The notes beneath the pieces are model-generated. The model made no database searches. It was not told the origin of the DNA and worked only from the letters and a program-made list of their open reading frames with translations. DNA of 64,000 nucleotides from Lagopus muta (lineage: Eukaryota > Chordata > Aves > Galliformes > Phasianidae), in contig NC_064447.1 in NCBI RefSeq assembly GCF_023343835.1, positions 11,933,501 to 11,997,500 of the forward strand. Direction: 5' to 3'. This document shows positions 23,861 through 38,800 of the stretch, piece by piece (the first letter of the stretch is position 1; each line of letters starts with the position of its first letter). Made by a program: the position numbers and the translations under genes.

Positions 23861-23881
23861 ATGGCCGCGGAGGGAGAGCTG
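23861..23881 (+). CDS. IQCE: IQCE exon 1 (coding part), residues 1-7
   Basis: ATG in GCTATGGCCG opens MAAEGEL, followed directly by a GTAAGG donor in phase 0. Exon 2 then continues with GDDSLS, which aligns with human residues 13 onward. The first residues are not conserved with human, so the exact start rests on frame and position in the CpG island. Confidence 0.8.
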
Positions 23882-26800
23882 GTAAGGAACGGGCAGCGAG
23901 GGGAGGAGAGCAGCCTGGGCGCGGGGCCCTCAGAACCGGCAGGCCGATGAGGTGGAGGTTGCGGTTGCTAGAGGAGGAGCGAGGCCCCGGTCCGTGGCGT
24001 GGGGGATGTAGCGCTCCTTTCTGTCCCTCCCCAGCAGTTCGATGGAGGCTTTGAGGCCCTTCGCTGAGAGCTGTTCTCTTCTTGTTTTGGACTGTGAACG
24101 TTTGCAGGGACTGGAGTGCTCGTCTTGTGGCACCTTTCTGCCCGGGTGAATGCTGTGCCAGGGCCGACTGCCTTCCTCGCTGTGGTTCCCCTTGCGACAG
24201 GCGCAGCTGTGCAGGGAGATGGCACGGAGTGATAAAAAGGCCTTAAAAACAACAGAAATAACATCTTGCTGTGCTGTGGGGAATCTTGCCTCGGGAAATT
24301 AAAAGCTAACTGGCATAGTGTGTGCTCTCAGCCAGCACCAAAAGCTGCTTTAGCTGTGCTGTTGTTGTCAGCCTCATCTCTTTTTCCATCAGCTGGGAGT
24401 CTAAGAGATATTTTGTCCCCTCCTCGCCTTTCACGGAGATAGATCAGCGTCTTTCCAAAGAATGGGGCTGCAGCTGGAAGCGCCACGGAGTTGGCGGCAA
24501 GTGAAAATGTTTTGTGAGGGCAGCGTGTGTTTGTGTGATCTGAAAGGGAAGTGGAAATTTTCCTTCTGCTGTGGATGTGCTCTCATTCGAGAAGCAGAAG
24601 GTTCTGTCAGCTCAGCGTGAGGAAAGATCAAACTCTTTTTTGACTCGGTAGTTTGTCCTTTTTTTTCAGCCCCATTGCTTCTTCAGTCTGTTAAATGTTC
24701 CTGTAGCATAGCAAGGCTGGGAACAAGTGAGGGAGGAAGAGGACAAAAGGATGAGTTGCTGTTTGGCCAGGTGTGACTGGGGAGAGGCTCATGCAGTGCC
24801 TGCACTTTGGAAATGGGACACCTGAAGGCTGTGTGATGGTGCACTCCAAAGTGCCTAATCTCTGTGGTACTTGTTAGAAGTGACTTGCATTGTTAGCACA
24901 CAGAATGCAGATCGTGCTGTGTTTGCAAAAGTGATGACTTGTTTCCCACTGGAATTTGTTGTATTCGAGCTCTGTTGTGTTAGTAACAAATCATTCTGGA
25001 TATGTATTAAAAGCAATTACTTGGAGAGCAGCAAATGTCACAGTTTGTGTTTATTTCCCAGGGAGATGACAGCTTGTCTGTGATAACCTGTGAATCAGAT
25101 GCAGAAATGGTGAGTTAATGGCATGCTGCAGCTAAATGCCTTAAAAAGGCCTCTCAGAATGTTCTTGCACAGGCTACACCCATGCGATGGCTCCTGATCG
25201 ATAAGAACATCCTTCAGAGAGGAGAGCTTGCAATCTTACTGCGGTGTAGTTTGATGTGAAAATCTCTTCTAATTCCAGGTGTAATTCAGGCTTCTAAATT
25301 CTCTGGGAGTTGCAAATGGTATTTGCTTCATTTTGCTTTTTATCAAGCTGAGGGCCTGAGTAGCTGTTTTACTGTGCTCTAATGGAATTGAACAAGCCTT
25401 TCCTTTAGAGGAGTGGTCCTACTCTATTCTGGTACAGCCTCTGCTCTGTGATCATTGTGGGCTTGCTGTTGTATGTAATGCAGACCGGGAAGGTCTTAGT
25501 ATTCTGAGCATGAACAGTCTACTTCATAGCACAAAGCTTCAGTAGGTACCATCCTAATTTTTGTGACTGTTATTGTAGCCAGATCTGCATGTATTTAACG
25601 CTTCTGGTTTTGTTTTATGCAAAAAGGTTTTGAGTTATTCTAATAAGTGCTCTTCACATAACATGGAGATTGAAGCCAGTTTTGCAGTTATATGCTGGAG
25701 TGTTCAGAGAGCATGATATTTTAAGCACACCATTTTCTTTTTTCTTTTTTTCCAGAAATTAAAGAAGAAAATTTTTCACAAGCCTCCAAAGTCACCAAGT
25801 AAGAGCTCAAAAATCTTCTGCTTCCACTGTGCATAACAAGATAGATTTCTTTGTGGCACAGGAGGTAGATTTATTTGAAACAACTTCTTTGTTCTCACTG
25901 GAATTGTTCATTGTGTGTGCAGAGCGCCTCTGCTTGAGATTTGTATTCTGTAAGCAGTGAAGTTAGACTTTTATAGGCTGAGTATTGAAGCTTATAGTTT
26001 AGTTACAGTTCTTGATTTTTTTCAGGAAGGGGAAAACAATTTTTTTCCCCCCCATTTTAGTAAGTGCTGATATTTGCTCTGCAGAAAGACCATGGGATTA
26101 CCAGATAATCAGAGATACCTGCACATCCTACCATCTAACAGATATTTATGTTAGTAGATTAAGCACTTCCATTTCATTCTTTTTTCCCTGTCACCTTAGA
26201 AGTACAGCGTAGAATGTTCTCCATCAGTACTGGATCTGCAGGTGTGCTGTGTCTGTAGCTTATTTTCTGGCTTTTATGTTTCTTACCATGTATTTCCATT
26301 TACCTTCCTTTTTATATTTATAGTGAATATCACAAAGAAAACAATCTCAGGTGTTGTTGTGATTGTTGTTACTTTGTGTTTATAATAAAAGAAATCACAT
26401 AGCACTTCACATTTTTGCTCTAGGGTGAGAAGGAGGCAAACCCTTCTGATAGGAGCATATCTACCTCCTTCCTTTACCTGGAATCTCTAAATGATGGAAT
26501 TAAAACAGTTCCTTATTTTCAACCATGATTTTTAGTTTAATTGCTTCTTCCTCTACTTCTCAATTTGAAGACTAACTTGCCAGCCAATATAGCAGACATC
26601 TAAACTCAGCTTCAAAACATGAGTAATTATCAGTATTTATACCTAACTGCAGTACCTGAAGTAGTGCTGGCAGGGGCTCTCCAGCAGTGTCAGACCCAAT
26701 CCTGTTTTTTGATTGCTGCTAGAAAGTTGCCAGTGGTTTAATAGGCACAGAGCCACTAATGTCAGCTTATCCAGGAGTGTTCCTCTCACATGAGGGACAT

Positions 26801-29800
26801 TTCTGTAGGTCAGATGTATGAACATAGATACAGTATGAACATAGATACACAAGTGTTTTAAGATTGAGTCTCCAAGTAAGTACTTCTGCTTATGTTGAGT
26901 GATGTTACTGTTACTATGTTACTCTGCCTCTTTCGCTTGTGGCTGGGAACCTGAAGCTCGAAACAGATTTTTTGTGATCTTGAGCTTTTTAAGGCAACAT
27001 TGAGATATTTTCTTCTGTTTTAGAGTCTCCGTACAGCTCTAGCACACAACTGTATCCTAAGAAAGCTGCAGTTTGGAGATCTCTGCAGGGAACAGGCAAC
27101 GCACATTTTGAGAGTGCAGCTATGAAAAACCCAAAGCAGATGTGGTTGGGATCACTGAAACAAGGTATCAGTATAGAAGTTTTGTCTGCAGAGTGGTTAC
27201 AATTCACTCCTGGGGACAGCTTAACACATGAGCTCTGAGATGGGAAACGTGTGTTTGGTTAGAGGGTACATAGGAAGACATTTCCATAGTAGTTATTTGG
27301 GTGGTTGGAACTGAGTTTGAGTCATCTGATCTTGAGCATTGGAATTTATAGTAGGAATAATTAACAGCACCTGGAGCTTTCAATGTTGCATTTGTTCACA
27401 GTAAATCCACTGATGTAATTCACAGTTATCCCTGATTTCTGCATTTTGTTCCTTTTTTGTTGGCAGGAATGAGCCATTCCCTGAGATCAGATGTTGACAC
27501 GGGACATATGCGAGCTGGCATTTCTAGTAGCACTCCAGAGTACTTGAAGGAAGCTCTAGGAATGAAGAAGCCCAAACATTCCCGTTCTTCTAGTAATGGT
27601 AAACTCTGTAACTGTATGATAAAAATTAGTGGTCTGGTTTTCTTCCATGTAAACTCATGCATTGTTTTTTAAGATCATAGCTTTAGTAAAACAAGCCCCG
27701 TTTCAATTTAACCTATGTTACAATGGTGTGTCAAAGTAGAATTGTTGGAATACTTTTGAGATTTACAAATTGGTTGAGGCAGCTCCCAGATTTTTTGAGC
27801 AATGAATCACTGTTAGCTTTCAGGAGTTCTTGCAGACTGCCATGCGTTTTCAGCTGAAAACATTGCAAATATAATATGGTTCAGTGGGCCAGCTGTAGAC
27901 AATTTATTGAACTCTGTGAAACAGTTTCAGAACCATTGATAGAAACCATCTGCTTGCCTGAAATTCTGTGTAATTGACTCCTTTTACTTCTCCTCTAGAA
28001 AGTGTTCTATCATGTGGTTGTGATATTAAAATCAACTGGGTGTTATAAGAAAGGCAAAATGTGAAACTTTTGTCCTGTTCTTTTTTTTAAATGAGAACTG
28101 TGATGTTAAAAATCCCAGTATGAAATTGCATTTCAAATGCCACCTACACTGTTACTGCTAACACGTAGCTCATGGTGGCTCTAAAAGGCAGTAAGCTTTC
28201 GCCCATTAAGTATCAACAAAAAAACCATATTTTGGACATCTTTGGATGTGTTTTGTAAATAATTGTTGGGAAAAGACTTTGGTCTTCTGTGAAGTGTGGT
28301 TTTCTTCAGATGTTTTAATTTAGTGCAATAGAGAAAAGAAATTTTAGGAGAAATTTGCCATGAGATGTAGCAGAAGGTTCTATGGTAACACCTCAATTTT
28401 GTTTCCATATGTAAAATAAATTTCTTTGCTGATTTAGTTTTGTTTGTTTTTTTTTATTATTTTTAATGCTTAGTTTCCAATTTGATGATGTTTGAAACTT
28501 TTCCCTTTAAGGTTTTCATTTAGGAAAAAATATTTCTTTCAGTTCTGCTTCTTTTATTTACCTTTTTTTTTTGTAGGCTACATTCCTGGAACTCCCGACT
28601 ACAAGGAAAAAGAAGAGATGTATGATGAAATCATAGAACTGAAAAAGGTGCTGTGTCTCTGATGCTCACACTGTAAAACCATGGGGTCTCTGTCTATCTG
28701 TACGTGTCCGGATGGAATTCTGTGGTACAACTTAGATATCCACCCAACACTTTTGTATTTGTAATGCATGGTCTAAACTATCTATTTAAGGCAATTTCCT
28801 TGTTCTTATGGTGTGATAGATACTTCTGAGCAGTAGATGTAGAAGCCTTGCAGTATATATCCAGTCCTGAACCTCAGCCATGGACACAGAAAAGTTTTAT
28901 TGCATTGGTTTCTTTGCCCTTCAACCCAACCTCTTTTTTTTTTCTATTTTTTTTTTGTTTGTTTTCCATGCTCAGCTGTTGCTTGTCATGTTTTAATGAC
29001 GTGGTGAGGCCAGATGTCCCTGTTCATTGCAGGGGAGTTGGACTAGAACATCTTTCAAGGTCTCTTCCAACTCAAACTATTCTATGATGGTTTGTCAAGT
29101 GAGGTTTGTGCAGTGTCTGAAAGATAAGGACAAGCTGAACTCTATGGATATGAATTAAAAAAAAAAGTCTTGGCTGTTGTAGATCATTTGTGTAAGGTGG
29201 CCTTTCTGTTAGAAGTTTTATTTATCTTCATAAATAACTTTATCTTTGTCCTGTCATCTCTCTTACCTGTCAGCCCTGGTCTACTGTGATGGTCTTTGTT
29301 TTGTTTTTTTTATTTATTGTGTGCTTTGTCCTGGCCATCATAACTAGAAATGTTCTGATGCCAGTAACAATTCATGTGAAAACTCAGTGTTTCTGAAATG
29401 AACTTTGGATTTTTCTCTCCTTTTTTAGACCATACAAGCTCAGAAAAACGAAGGAAATCGTATGAAAACTAAGCTGCGTCGACTAGAAGAAGAGAATAAC
29501 AGAAAGGATAAACAGATTGAACAACTGTTGGATCCTTCCAGGGTGACTGTTGCTTTAGGGCAAGGGGTAAAAATTGACAGAACAGTGCTGATCTGTGTGA
29601 TCCTCATTTTCTTCTCTCCCTTTGATTAGCAGTGAGTCTCTTCTGGAGCCGTTTGGAACTGGCTCTTATCTAACATTGGGCAGCTCCCAGAAACTTCTCA
29701 CAGTGTTCTGAATGCTTTTTCACCTCTGTAGCCCCATTGCACATCAACCAAATGCAATTCTTTGTGCCTGTTGCTTTATGCCTTGGTAGCAGTGTGCTAA

Positions 29801-32800
29801 TACAAAATGGTGAGCATAGGGACTTTAGAATTTAAGCTGTTGGACTGTGAAAATGAGTACGTTAGAAAGTCCTGTGGAAATTGCTAGCAGAAGAAGTAGC
29901 AAAGTTTGTCACTTGCTTTGTTTGTCTTCTCTTGCAGGGCTCTGAGCTGGCACGATCTTTGTCAGCAAAGAAGTCTGATAACAGATGGGTAATTGTTACT
30001 TTGCTACCTTTTGCTTTCATTTATACTTTCTTCCTCTTGTGGAATTGAACCACTACTGATTTTAAAAAAAACTTTTAGGGAATTGTAACAATTATTTTTG
30101 TAGTCAGGTAGATAACTGACAACAAGGATCTGGAATTAACCATATTGCAGGTAGCTTTCTTTGTCACTTCCTTGAATCTGTTTGCATCAGTGTTTTCCCT
30201 TTTTCTTGCTGCTTTTAATTTAACAAGGTAATGGGTGCAGTTGTTTGTTTTTTTTCTTGTATTTTGTTAAAGATTGTGTGTGAAAATTATTAAGCTGGCT
30301 ATGTTACCACAGATATAAATTAGGGTCACAGGATGGCAAACATGTTTCTGATTTACTAAAGTATGTAGGAGTAAGTATGTCTGGTTAAGTGCAATTTACA
30401 GAGAGGGCAGGATTATAGAGAAATCGAACTTATGTGTAGATATGGAATATTCCAGCTCTCTGTTCTTTCTGTAGGTGGTTAATGGATTAAAACAGAAGAT
30501 TTTCAAGCTAGAACAACAGTGCAAGGAGAAAGACAACACTATCAAGTATGACTTTATAGGGGTAGGGACTTGTATTGGATAATAGAGGGGATTGGAAATC
30601 CATGTTAGTTTTTTGCCTATATTCTTCTGGTTTTTTTTAACACAGATTAATAAACTTTGAGAATGTCTTAGAAATTATAAACCACCCACCCAGAAGCTGT
30701 AAATCAACAAGCATTGCAGTGTCTCTGCCAGTATTGCTGGATTAACTTCTGTGCTCTGTTTTCAGCAAATTCCAGTCAGACATGAACACCACTGATTTGG
30801 AAGAAATGAGGATAGCTGTGGAGACCTACTGTGAGGAGGTACATCTGATAAAGCTCTCAGCATGCATGCTGGAAAAGAAGCTCAGATGTTGAGCTGAAAT
30901 AGAAATCAAAGATTTTAGATTTCCTACAGCTTAGGTACACATGTAATTAGAGCAGAACTTTCATTGATATTTTGATAGCTCCAACTCTATGTACCAAAAA
31001 ATTTTGCTTCAATAAGCTGAGTGTGTTAGCCAAGAATGGGGAGTAATGAAACTAATATACATCCATACATGTATTGTACATGTGAAAGCCAACATAATGA
31101 TAGCCTGATTTTTCAGTGGTGGCCTCATTGAATTTATGACTAGCCAAAGGGTCTTCCTCTGATTTCCTTGTAGTGAACAAAGGTGCTGTATTAACTATGT
31201 CAGCTTACCTCAGCTAGCTTGTTAATAGAATCTATATTTCACACTTACAGGTTCATCGTCTCCAAATCCTCCTGGCAAAATCTGAGACTATGAAGAAAAA
31301 GTATGTGAACTCTTTTTGAGGCACATATTTGTGTATGTGTATCTGATGTATCAACTGTATACTTTTGATGGAAAACAACTACATTTGTCATTTTTCTTTA
31401 GTCTCTTTTCTTTCTCGTACATCACTTAGTGGGTGTGGAAAAAAAATGCTAGAGATATTTAAAAAGCCCATAAAAGCTCTGAAAGTCTCTGAAAGTTTAT
31501 TTCAGTTAAATGAAATCCATTTTCCCCCGTGATCACATTTGTTCTTTTGCTACTGACACTTGAAACAAACTCAAAAGATGCTTAGGGTTTTACAGTTGAG
31601 TCAGTTCTGCACCTTTCTCTAGGGAGTGTGGTGCAGAGAAGTTATTTTGGAGTAAACTTGATTTTCCCATAGCGCAGAGATACAGATCCAAAGCTCAGGG
31701 TTGCTTTTGAGAGAGATCTGTGAGTAGCACTAATAAGATACTGACAAAGAAGCTTGTACTGGTGCTTGTCACTAGTGCACAGAGGTATATAGATGGTAAT
31801 AAAGGGAAACATGCTGTGAGAAATGATCTCTAGAGGAAATAAAAGACAAAGCACAAAGCCAAAAGACAAAGCTAGACCCAAGTAAGAGCATGTGTGCAAG
31901 TAAGTGTTGGTCAAGCTGAGGAGAGGGTAATGGTCTAGTGGGGTAGGAGAACATGCTAGCACACCAGATCAAAACTTTCTTGCCCTCGTAGCATTGTTTT
32001 AAGGTCAGACAGCAATCTTAACTTTTGGGTGTCATCAGTCTTTGGGCTGATGGAAACATGAGAGCTCTTTATGGGCTATGTGCACTGGTTGTGTTGCCTT
32101 GATTCCTACTGACTCCTGTGGATTAAAAACTGCAATTTGATTTGCCACTGCTTTTAAGAAATGTTCATCTCTTGGCTCAGGCGCACAGTGACGAGCTTCT
32201 CAAGGCTGTAACCATCACAATTAATTTAGTCACAGGTAAAAATGAGTCATCAGGGCTCTTCCTTGTCCTCATTTATTTGTATCTTTGAAAAACAGTGGTC
32301 AAGGCTGTCTCTCCTGATTATTTGACTGTCAGTCTCTACTTGAGAGGCCGAGCTCTGAAGTAATAGGTGAAGTTGAAGGTCAAGACTCTGGCACAGAAGG
32401 AGTGTTTCTTTCACGAGGCTTGCCTACATTATTTCTGGCTGAAGTGAATGACATTTAACTCCTCTTTTTTCACTGTTAACTATGAGTATTTCTGTGTAAA
32501 GCTGTGGCTTCCAATTGTAACCACGAAATTAGACAAGCTTTCAAATCCTCAGAATGGGCAGCAGATGTTCCATTTTAGTTTTGATGAGCCTAAAACAATG
32601 GCATTCAGTAATCGTGATTTCTGTCACCTCAAAGTTTTGTTGATTTGGTGTTTCTGTGTTGTTTTTTTTTCCCTCCTGTCTGGGACAACTTTATAAATAG
32701 TCTATAAAATGATATCTGGATAGCTTTGTTTGTTTGTCCTGATTTCAATTTCTTTCAATTTCCAAAATGTAAATTAGGTTCAATTTTGCACTCTGATAGT

Positions 32801-35800
32801 GTAATGGTAGACCATCTTCTCCTTTACCTACAATTATTCCAGTGAACAAGTGATCTAAGATTCCTTTACAGTGGAATTTGTCCAAAACTAGGTCCATCCT
32901 TTGATTTCAGAAGAAAGTTTGCAGTAACTTTCTCATTTAAGTATTAAATGCTTCATTTAAGTACTAAGTGCTTCATCTCACTAGAAATCTGTTTTGCTAA
33001 CAAGCTTTACAACTTCGTACATCTGGAAGCTGTGATTTCTTCCTCCTTTTATTAGAAAAATTAGAAGGGCAGAATCATTGTAACACCTGAAGTATTTTTA
33101 ATGCAGGACAGGCTTTCCTTATTCTGGTGCTTCTCATTTCCACCACATCAACGTAAGTAGCATCCACGAAATCTGTTTCAAAAATCTCATTGATTGAAAT
33201 GTATCTTAAAGAAAGAAATTTCTCAGGAGTTCACAGTTTCACATTAGAGCAGCATTCACAGTTATCTCAAAATACATTTATGTGTAGGATCTTTCTGTTT
33301 ATAGCCTGTTCTTCCAATCTCAATCTGCTCAATGAGTGAAAGGGAGCAATTAGGAGCACACAGGTTATCTTTCTATGTTGAACAGTTTTTCAGAGTAATC
33401 TCTGCATTGGCTGAAGTGGTTTTTCATCTGTGGTCCATAGAGTACTGGTAAGGCATTGTAAGATCTGTTAAGAAAAGAGGTAGAAAGCTCTAAGTAGAAC
33501 TCAGACAAGCACTCCTGCTTATGCACTGAGGAGACAAGAGTGTCCTCAATCAATCAATGAACTTTCAAAGTTTAACTTCTTACACTGATGTAAATTAAAA
33601 TAACTGTGAAAGCGTTGAGTCAGATGATCTTTATTCTGCTAGGAAAAAAAATTCAACTTCTCTAATCAAAAATGCTGAGAAATGTTATCAGGGAGGAAAT
33701 GGAGACAATTAAGTTACCCAGCTAGATAGTGAGGCTGTTTTATTTCTTCTGATGCTGCTTTTTTGTTCTCTGCTTTAAAGTTAACTTCCTGTTTTTGATC
33801 CTTTTTCAAGTGCAGAGGGCAGAGATACCCAAAAACGACTGAAGGCACTGAATGCTGCTGTCCTGAGGTTGTCCCGGAATATCAAGGAATTGCAGAATGA
33901 GAATCGGTGTCTGAAAGAAGATCTGGATCACATTTTGAGCTGTTCTGCGTCCAGGAAAACAAAAAGTAGGCACTGAAATGTGGGGCAATGGATTTAGGTA
34001 CATTTGAAAGAAGTTTGAGAGGGAGGGCAGGACCTCAAAGTGGCAGAATTAAGAGAGGTAAACCAAAAATGGAGATTTGGATTGGGCAAAGGTTATAACA
34101 AGGTGTTTGTTAGAGGGGTCTGTCTCTAAATAGCAGGGATGCTGCTCCAGGATGACCTGGGTTTTCTTTATTATTATCCCTGAGAATTCTGGGCTGCTAT
34201 AACTTAAAGATTAAAATTTGCTGGCAGATTTTTTCAGTTGCTGAAAACAGCTAAGTACCAATGGCTTATATTGATTTCTGAGTCACATCCATCAATATCG
34301 TTTTCATCTTTTGATTGCTGCCTCTTTAAAGCTGAAGCTCAGTGATCTTAAGGTGATCCTTTTGTATGGGCAGAAAAATATTAATTCATGAATGCAGTTT
34401 CCTGCTTAAAGTTTTGTTGTTGCATTTAGATTATAGCGACTGGAGCAGGCAGAGCCTTATGAGGCGGATTTTGGAGCTAGAAAAGGTGAGTGTTAATATT
34501 CTTGTGGCCATCTGAACTGTCTTTAAACAGAAAATGGAGAAACACTGGCTTGTGCTGGTGGCAGTGTGTATTCTGTCTCACACATGTGAACTGATATCTG
34601 TCCCATGTCCCCTTCCTCCCCTTTTCTTCTTTTCTTTTCTCAGAATTAGTGCATGTAGATGCATATTTCAGAAACAGTTTTCATTTCATCTTTTCTCTTG
34701 GCCTAAGTGAAAATTTTTTTATGCTGAATTCAATTTTCTTCTCTTTGTGTTTTCTTCTGTGTAAATTTATTTTGCTCAGAAAGTAGGTGACATGGAGAAC
34801 ACCAGAGTATTGTCAGCTGATAGTGAGGCAACACAGTTACTTGGTGTGTCATCTTCACCTTCTACAGACCCAAATCATGCAGCCTCTCAACAGGTAGATC
34901 ATGCTGAGGAATGCCATCGACTCCGAGAGCTAGTAAAGAAACTGAAGAGTGATAGGAGTGCTCTTCAAAGTCTCCTACTTAGTAAAGAGTAAGTGCAGCA
35001 CTTGTTTTTTTGTTTATGTTTTTTTAGCATAAGTTTTATTCTGGTCTGCCACATTCTCCACTTAAACCTTCCTTCTGCCAGGCCATACGCTGTCTTCTTT
35101 CTCTCCTGTTAGCAACTGATTTGTAATTTAAATTGCTTAGGCTGGTTTCATATGTCACTGCATAAGGGCAGGCAGGTTATTCTGATCATGAGCAGAGATT
35201 TGCACACAGCTGTGTATTGCTAATAAAACGCTTTGCCTCTCTTTACAAATTTTGCTTTATTTAAAGGGTAAATTAAATGTGTAGTTTCTTTCCAAGTTTA
35301 AGACAACCCATTTTGTTTAGAAGTTTAAGTAAAAAATAATTACTTTATTGGGATATGACTGATGAAAATATTGCTTAGATTTCCTTATTCTTGTTTAGCT
35401 TAGACATCAAGCAGTTGCTTCAGGCCAAGGCTGAAGCAGAGCTGGAGCTGCAGAAGTACCAGAACAACAAGGAAGAAAGCACGAAGGAAGAGCTGACTTT
35501 AAGGTATCATATCTTGGTTTAGTAGATCTTTAAAATAAATAAATAACTCCAAGAAAAAAACTCAGCCAAAACCCATTAAAGAGAATTCTCTTTTGAAGTG
35601 ACACACAATTCATATAGATCATATGGGCTGCAGGAAGCTGGGAATTCATTTATGTAAAGCTCTGATGGATAGACAGGATAAGTTATCGGGGGAGGAGATC
35701 TGCAGAGTTTTGGAGAAAGTGAAAGACTGAGATATACAATAGGGAAAAGAATTAGATTGTAAGAAAAGTGAATGAGGTGGATGGAAAAAAAAAAGCTTGC

Positions 35801-38800
35801 CATGTTGCACTTGAGAACTTCTTTCAATTGACAAGAAAAACTGTACTATCTTTATCTAGAAGCTTCTGCCTTTAGACTGTTGCTAATATATTGATAATAA
35901 TCCTGTGCAAATGTAGGGGAGAAAAATAGTGACTTCCTTATTGCTTTGTAAGATGGGACTTTGTTGCAGTTTCATATTTGTCAGTCATCATTTCAAATCT
36001 ACTTGTATTATTAATAGCATCAATTGTACCATTCTAACCTTGGGCCATTTTCTTTATAATTTTAACCTAAGGCTTTGCTATCGCAACTTGAGAATTGATT
36101 GTCAATGTTCTGATGCTGTGAGAGTATGTCTGATGTTATCCTGAGCACCATTTCCCACTTGGACATTTAAAAAAGCCAAAGTAACCCAATTTTATGAAAC
36201 AGGTTCAGTCTATTCAAAGCAGGAAGAACAGAAAATGTCTGACTATTAATATATTTGCCTTTCCAATCATAGCGAGGAAATGCAGAACCTTACACAGAAA
36301 GAAGGGAAATCACAGTCAAAACTGGAGGAAGAGGAGAGACAAACGACAGAAGATGCATTAGAGAAACTTAATGAGGTACAGATAAATGTTTTGTGGGTAT
36401 TTTTCTTTGCATCTGATATCCTGTGAGTTGTTCAGATAGTCTAAATAGCTAAATGTTTCTTCTCTTTTCTGACACATGGGAGACACACACAGAAGGAAAG
36501 GAAAGGAGGAGGGGAAGCAAGAGCAAAAACCGTCCTTTCCAATGATTTTATGCTGACCAGGTGATCATTTAGGGCACATATGCTACTTGGTCAGAAAATA
36601 CTATTTAGCTGTTCTGTTTGGATGGAAGCTGGGCCTTTTTTTTTTTTTTAATTTTTTTATTTACATGACATGATATTTAAGTAAAAATGGCAGAAAATGG
36701 CAGTACAATGCAGTAAGCACTTAACCCCCTTGAACTGAAGTATTTCTAGAGTTAAAGTATTCATAGCACCTCCATTTTGAGTATGTAGATGTCTAACAGC
36801 TGTGTTTGTGCAGCCATTTGGCCTGGACAGTTTTAAATGGATCTCTGCACTCAATTTGTTTTATTCATGAATAGGAGTGAACTTGGTATCAGTGATCTCC
36901 CACCCCTGTGCTGAACGTTGTGGCTGATCTGTAGAGATGAATGGGCACTGGCAGAAATGCTTGCAGATACAGGGAGGTCATGTTAATCTCATTCCACTAA
37001 AAACCATCTAACAGTTATAACTGGAAATTTTGACCATTGGAACTTTCAGATTAAAGTACTCTGAAATACAGGTTGTACAGCAATAGAAATAAAAATGTCC
37101 GTGAGCTTAAAGGGATGCTATTTCTGATATATAGTGCAGTTCTGTAGGAATTTAAGTTAGATTTTTTGTTAGAGGGTGATGGATGCTAAATGATGTTTTG
37201 AATACCAAATAACTTGAGTTTCTATTTAGAAACAGGCAATGAACAGTCCCTTCTTTCCTCTGCAGACTATGTATATTCTTGGCCGGTAACCATCTATTTA
37301 TTGAAATGTTCCCATTATTTGTAATTATCACTAAGTTCCCACCAATTTTTCATTTTAATGGTAGGTTGTCACTTTTAATATAACATGATCCATTTGCTAA
37401 ATGTAAGCCTTTAACTCAGCATTTCAAAGGTTATAAATAAATCCTTTTCAAAGAATCAAGCAGCTTTTTTCAGGGTCTATAAAATCTCTTATTGTTTCGC
37501 TTGGAATTTTATACCAACAAATTAGATTCGTGTTTTAAAATTGCTGTTGTGACTTTAGTTTGGCAAGTGAGGTAAGATGATTGGTATAGGTTGGATATTT
37601 AGGGATCAAAAGGATCAGATGGCCAGAGGCTCAATGGACAGCCACATCTCAGGAGAAATATCTGGAAGAAAATCTTGTTTTGCTCTGTTTCTTCATCTTT
37701 TTCCTCTAATTAACTGATTTCTTCAAGACAGAAGAGTAGAGTTGTACTGATTTACACAAGCTCTCAGTCTTGCATGCGTGATGGCCAGCACATCAGTAAG
37801 GTTAAATACAATTTTGGGCTCCCACCTGCCAGCAAGAGACACGAGAGAGCTTCCAGGTTGATTAATATTTGTGTTCCTTGGAGAAGAATTGCAAAATTAG
37901 GTACCCTAACATTTGTTCTCAGTCTGTCAATAATACAAAAAATGTTTCTGGTCAGCAAAGCATTGATTTCCACTGTGGGAGTTCCTACTGCTTTAGTGAT
38001 GCATAGAAACATAGAAGTACATGTAGGTGAACACCTTTCCATTCCCACGTTCAGCTAGCAGCTGAAACAAGGACAGCAACGTGTTTTACAGTAACAGTCA
38101 CCTGGATTACAGGTTTGAACACGAGCAGTATTCTGAACTAAGATTTTCCTCCTTACCCTCTTTCCACCCTATGGGCAGGCAGAACATTGAAGGACTTTGG
38201 TGTCGATTTCTGAGTCAGTTGTAACCTATATCCCCTCACAGAATTCAGATTTGCATCAGTGTAATGAGTTAAAGATTCTCCTTCACAGCGTTCACCAAAC
38301 TGCACAGTTAAAGATGAAGAAGACTGCAAGAAGGAACAAGCAGCCAGATGTATCCAGAGATGGTGGAGGTCGTACCGAAGTAAGGTGAGAGTCTCTGGTT
38401 GGGAAGCAGTGAGGTCATCCTGCTCTGAATCTTAGCCTGGTTTCAGAGTCTGGATAACCTGACACGGGGCTCCAGGACCTGCAGCAGTGATTCCTTACCA
38501 TCATCTTCTCTTGCACCACTCTTTTCAAATCCTTCCTGATGCTTCTTTTGCCTTTGCTTCCTAGAAGCTTGTTTCTGTTCTGAGAAGTGCAGTTTCTACG
38601 TGGGGGAATATGGGTGAGCAGATAAACTAAAGGAGCAGAAGCAGTGCTTCCTTGGTAACGTTGCCTCCTCAGATACTCTTCTCATGGCTCCTTCCTGCTG
38701 CACCTAGCATTTGCACTAGGTGTAGAGCATTAGGAGTAGAGCCCAAACTAACCAACCCAGTGTGCAGCTGATGTGTCCTGCCCCTCTGATATGCCACATC

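Larger units (their letters stand above)
23000..23960. promoter_or_regulatory. Bidirectional CpG-island promoter of BRAT1 and IQCE
   Basis: BRAT1 (ATG 23449, minus) and IQCE (ATG 23861, plus) diverge with 411 bases between their start codons. The interval and both first exons are GC-rich with dense CpG and no TATA box. It contains an ETS-type CCGGAAGTG at 23815-23823 and an RFX-like X-box at 23794-23807. Head-to-head genes that share a CpG island are usually driven by one bidirectional promoter, which is the inference here. Confidence 0.85.

Noticed and set aside
33816-33965. Alternative acceptor of IQCE exon 12 at tgcag
   Set aside because: It shifts the frame and meets a stop; the acceptor five bases upstream keeps the conserved coiled coil.
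37764-38058. Pair of 94-codon ORFs on opposite strands in IQCE intron 16
   Set aside because: No recognisable similarity and no splice sites in the phase needed to join exons 16 and 17.
38380-38383. Alternative donor GTGAGA for IQCE exon 17
   Set aside because: Using it gives a frame with a stop codon in exon 18; GTAAGG four bases earlier keeps frame.
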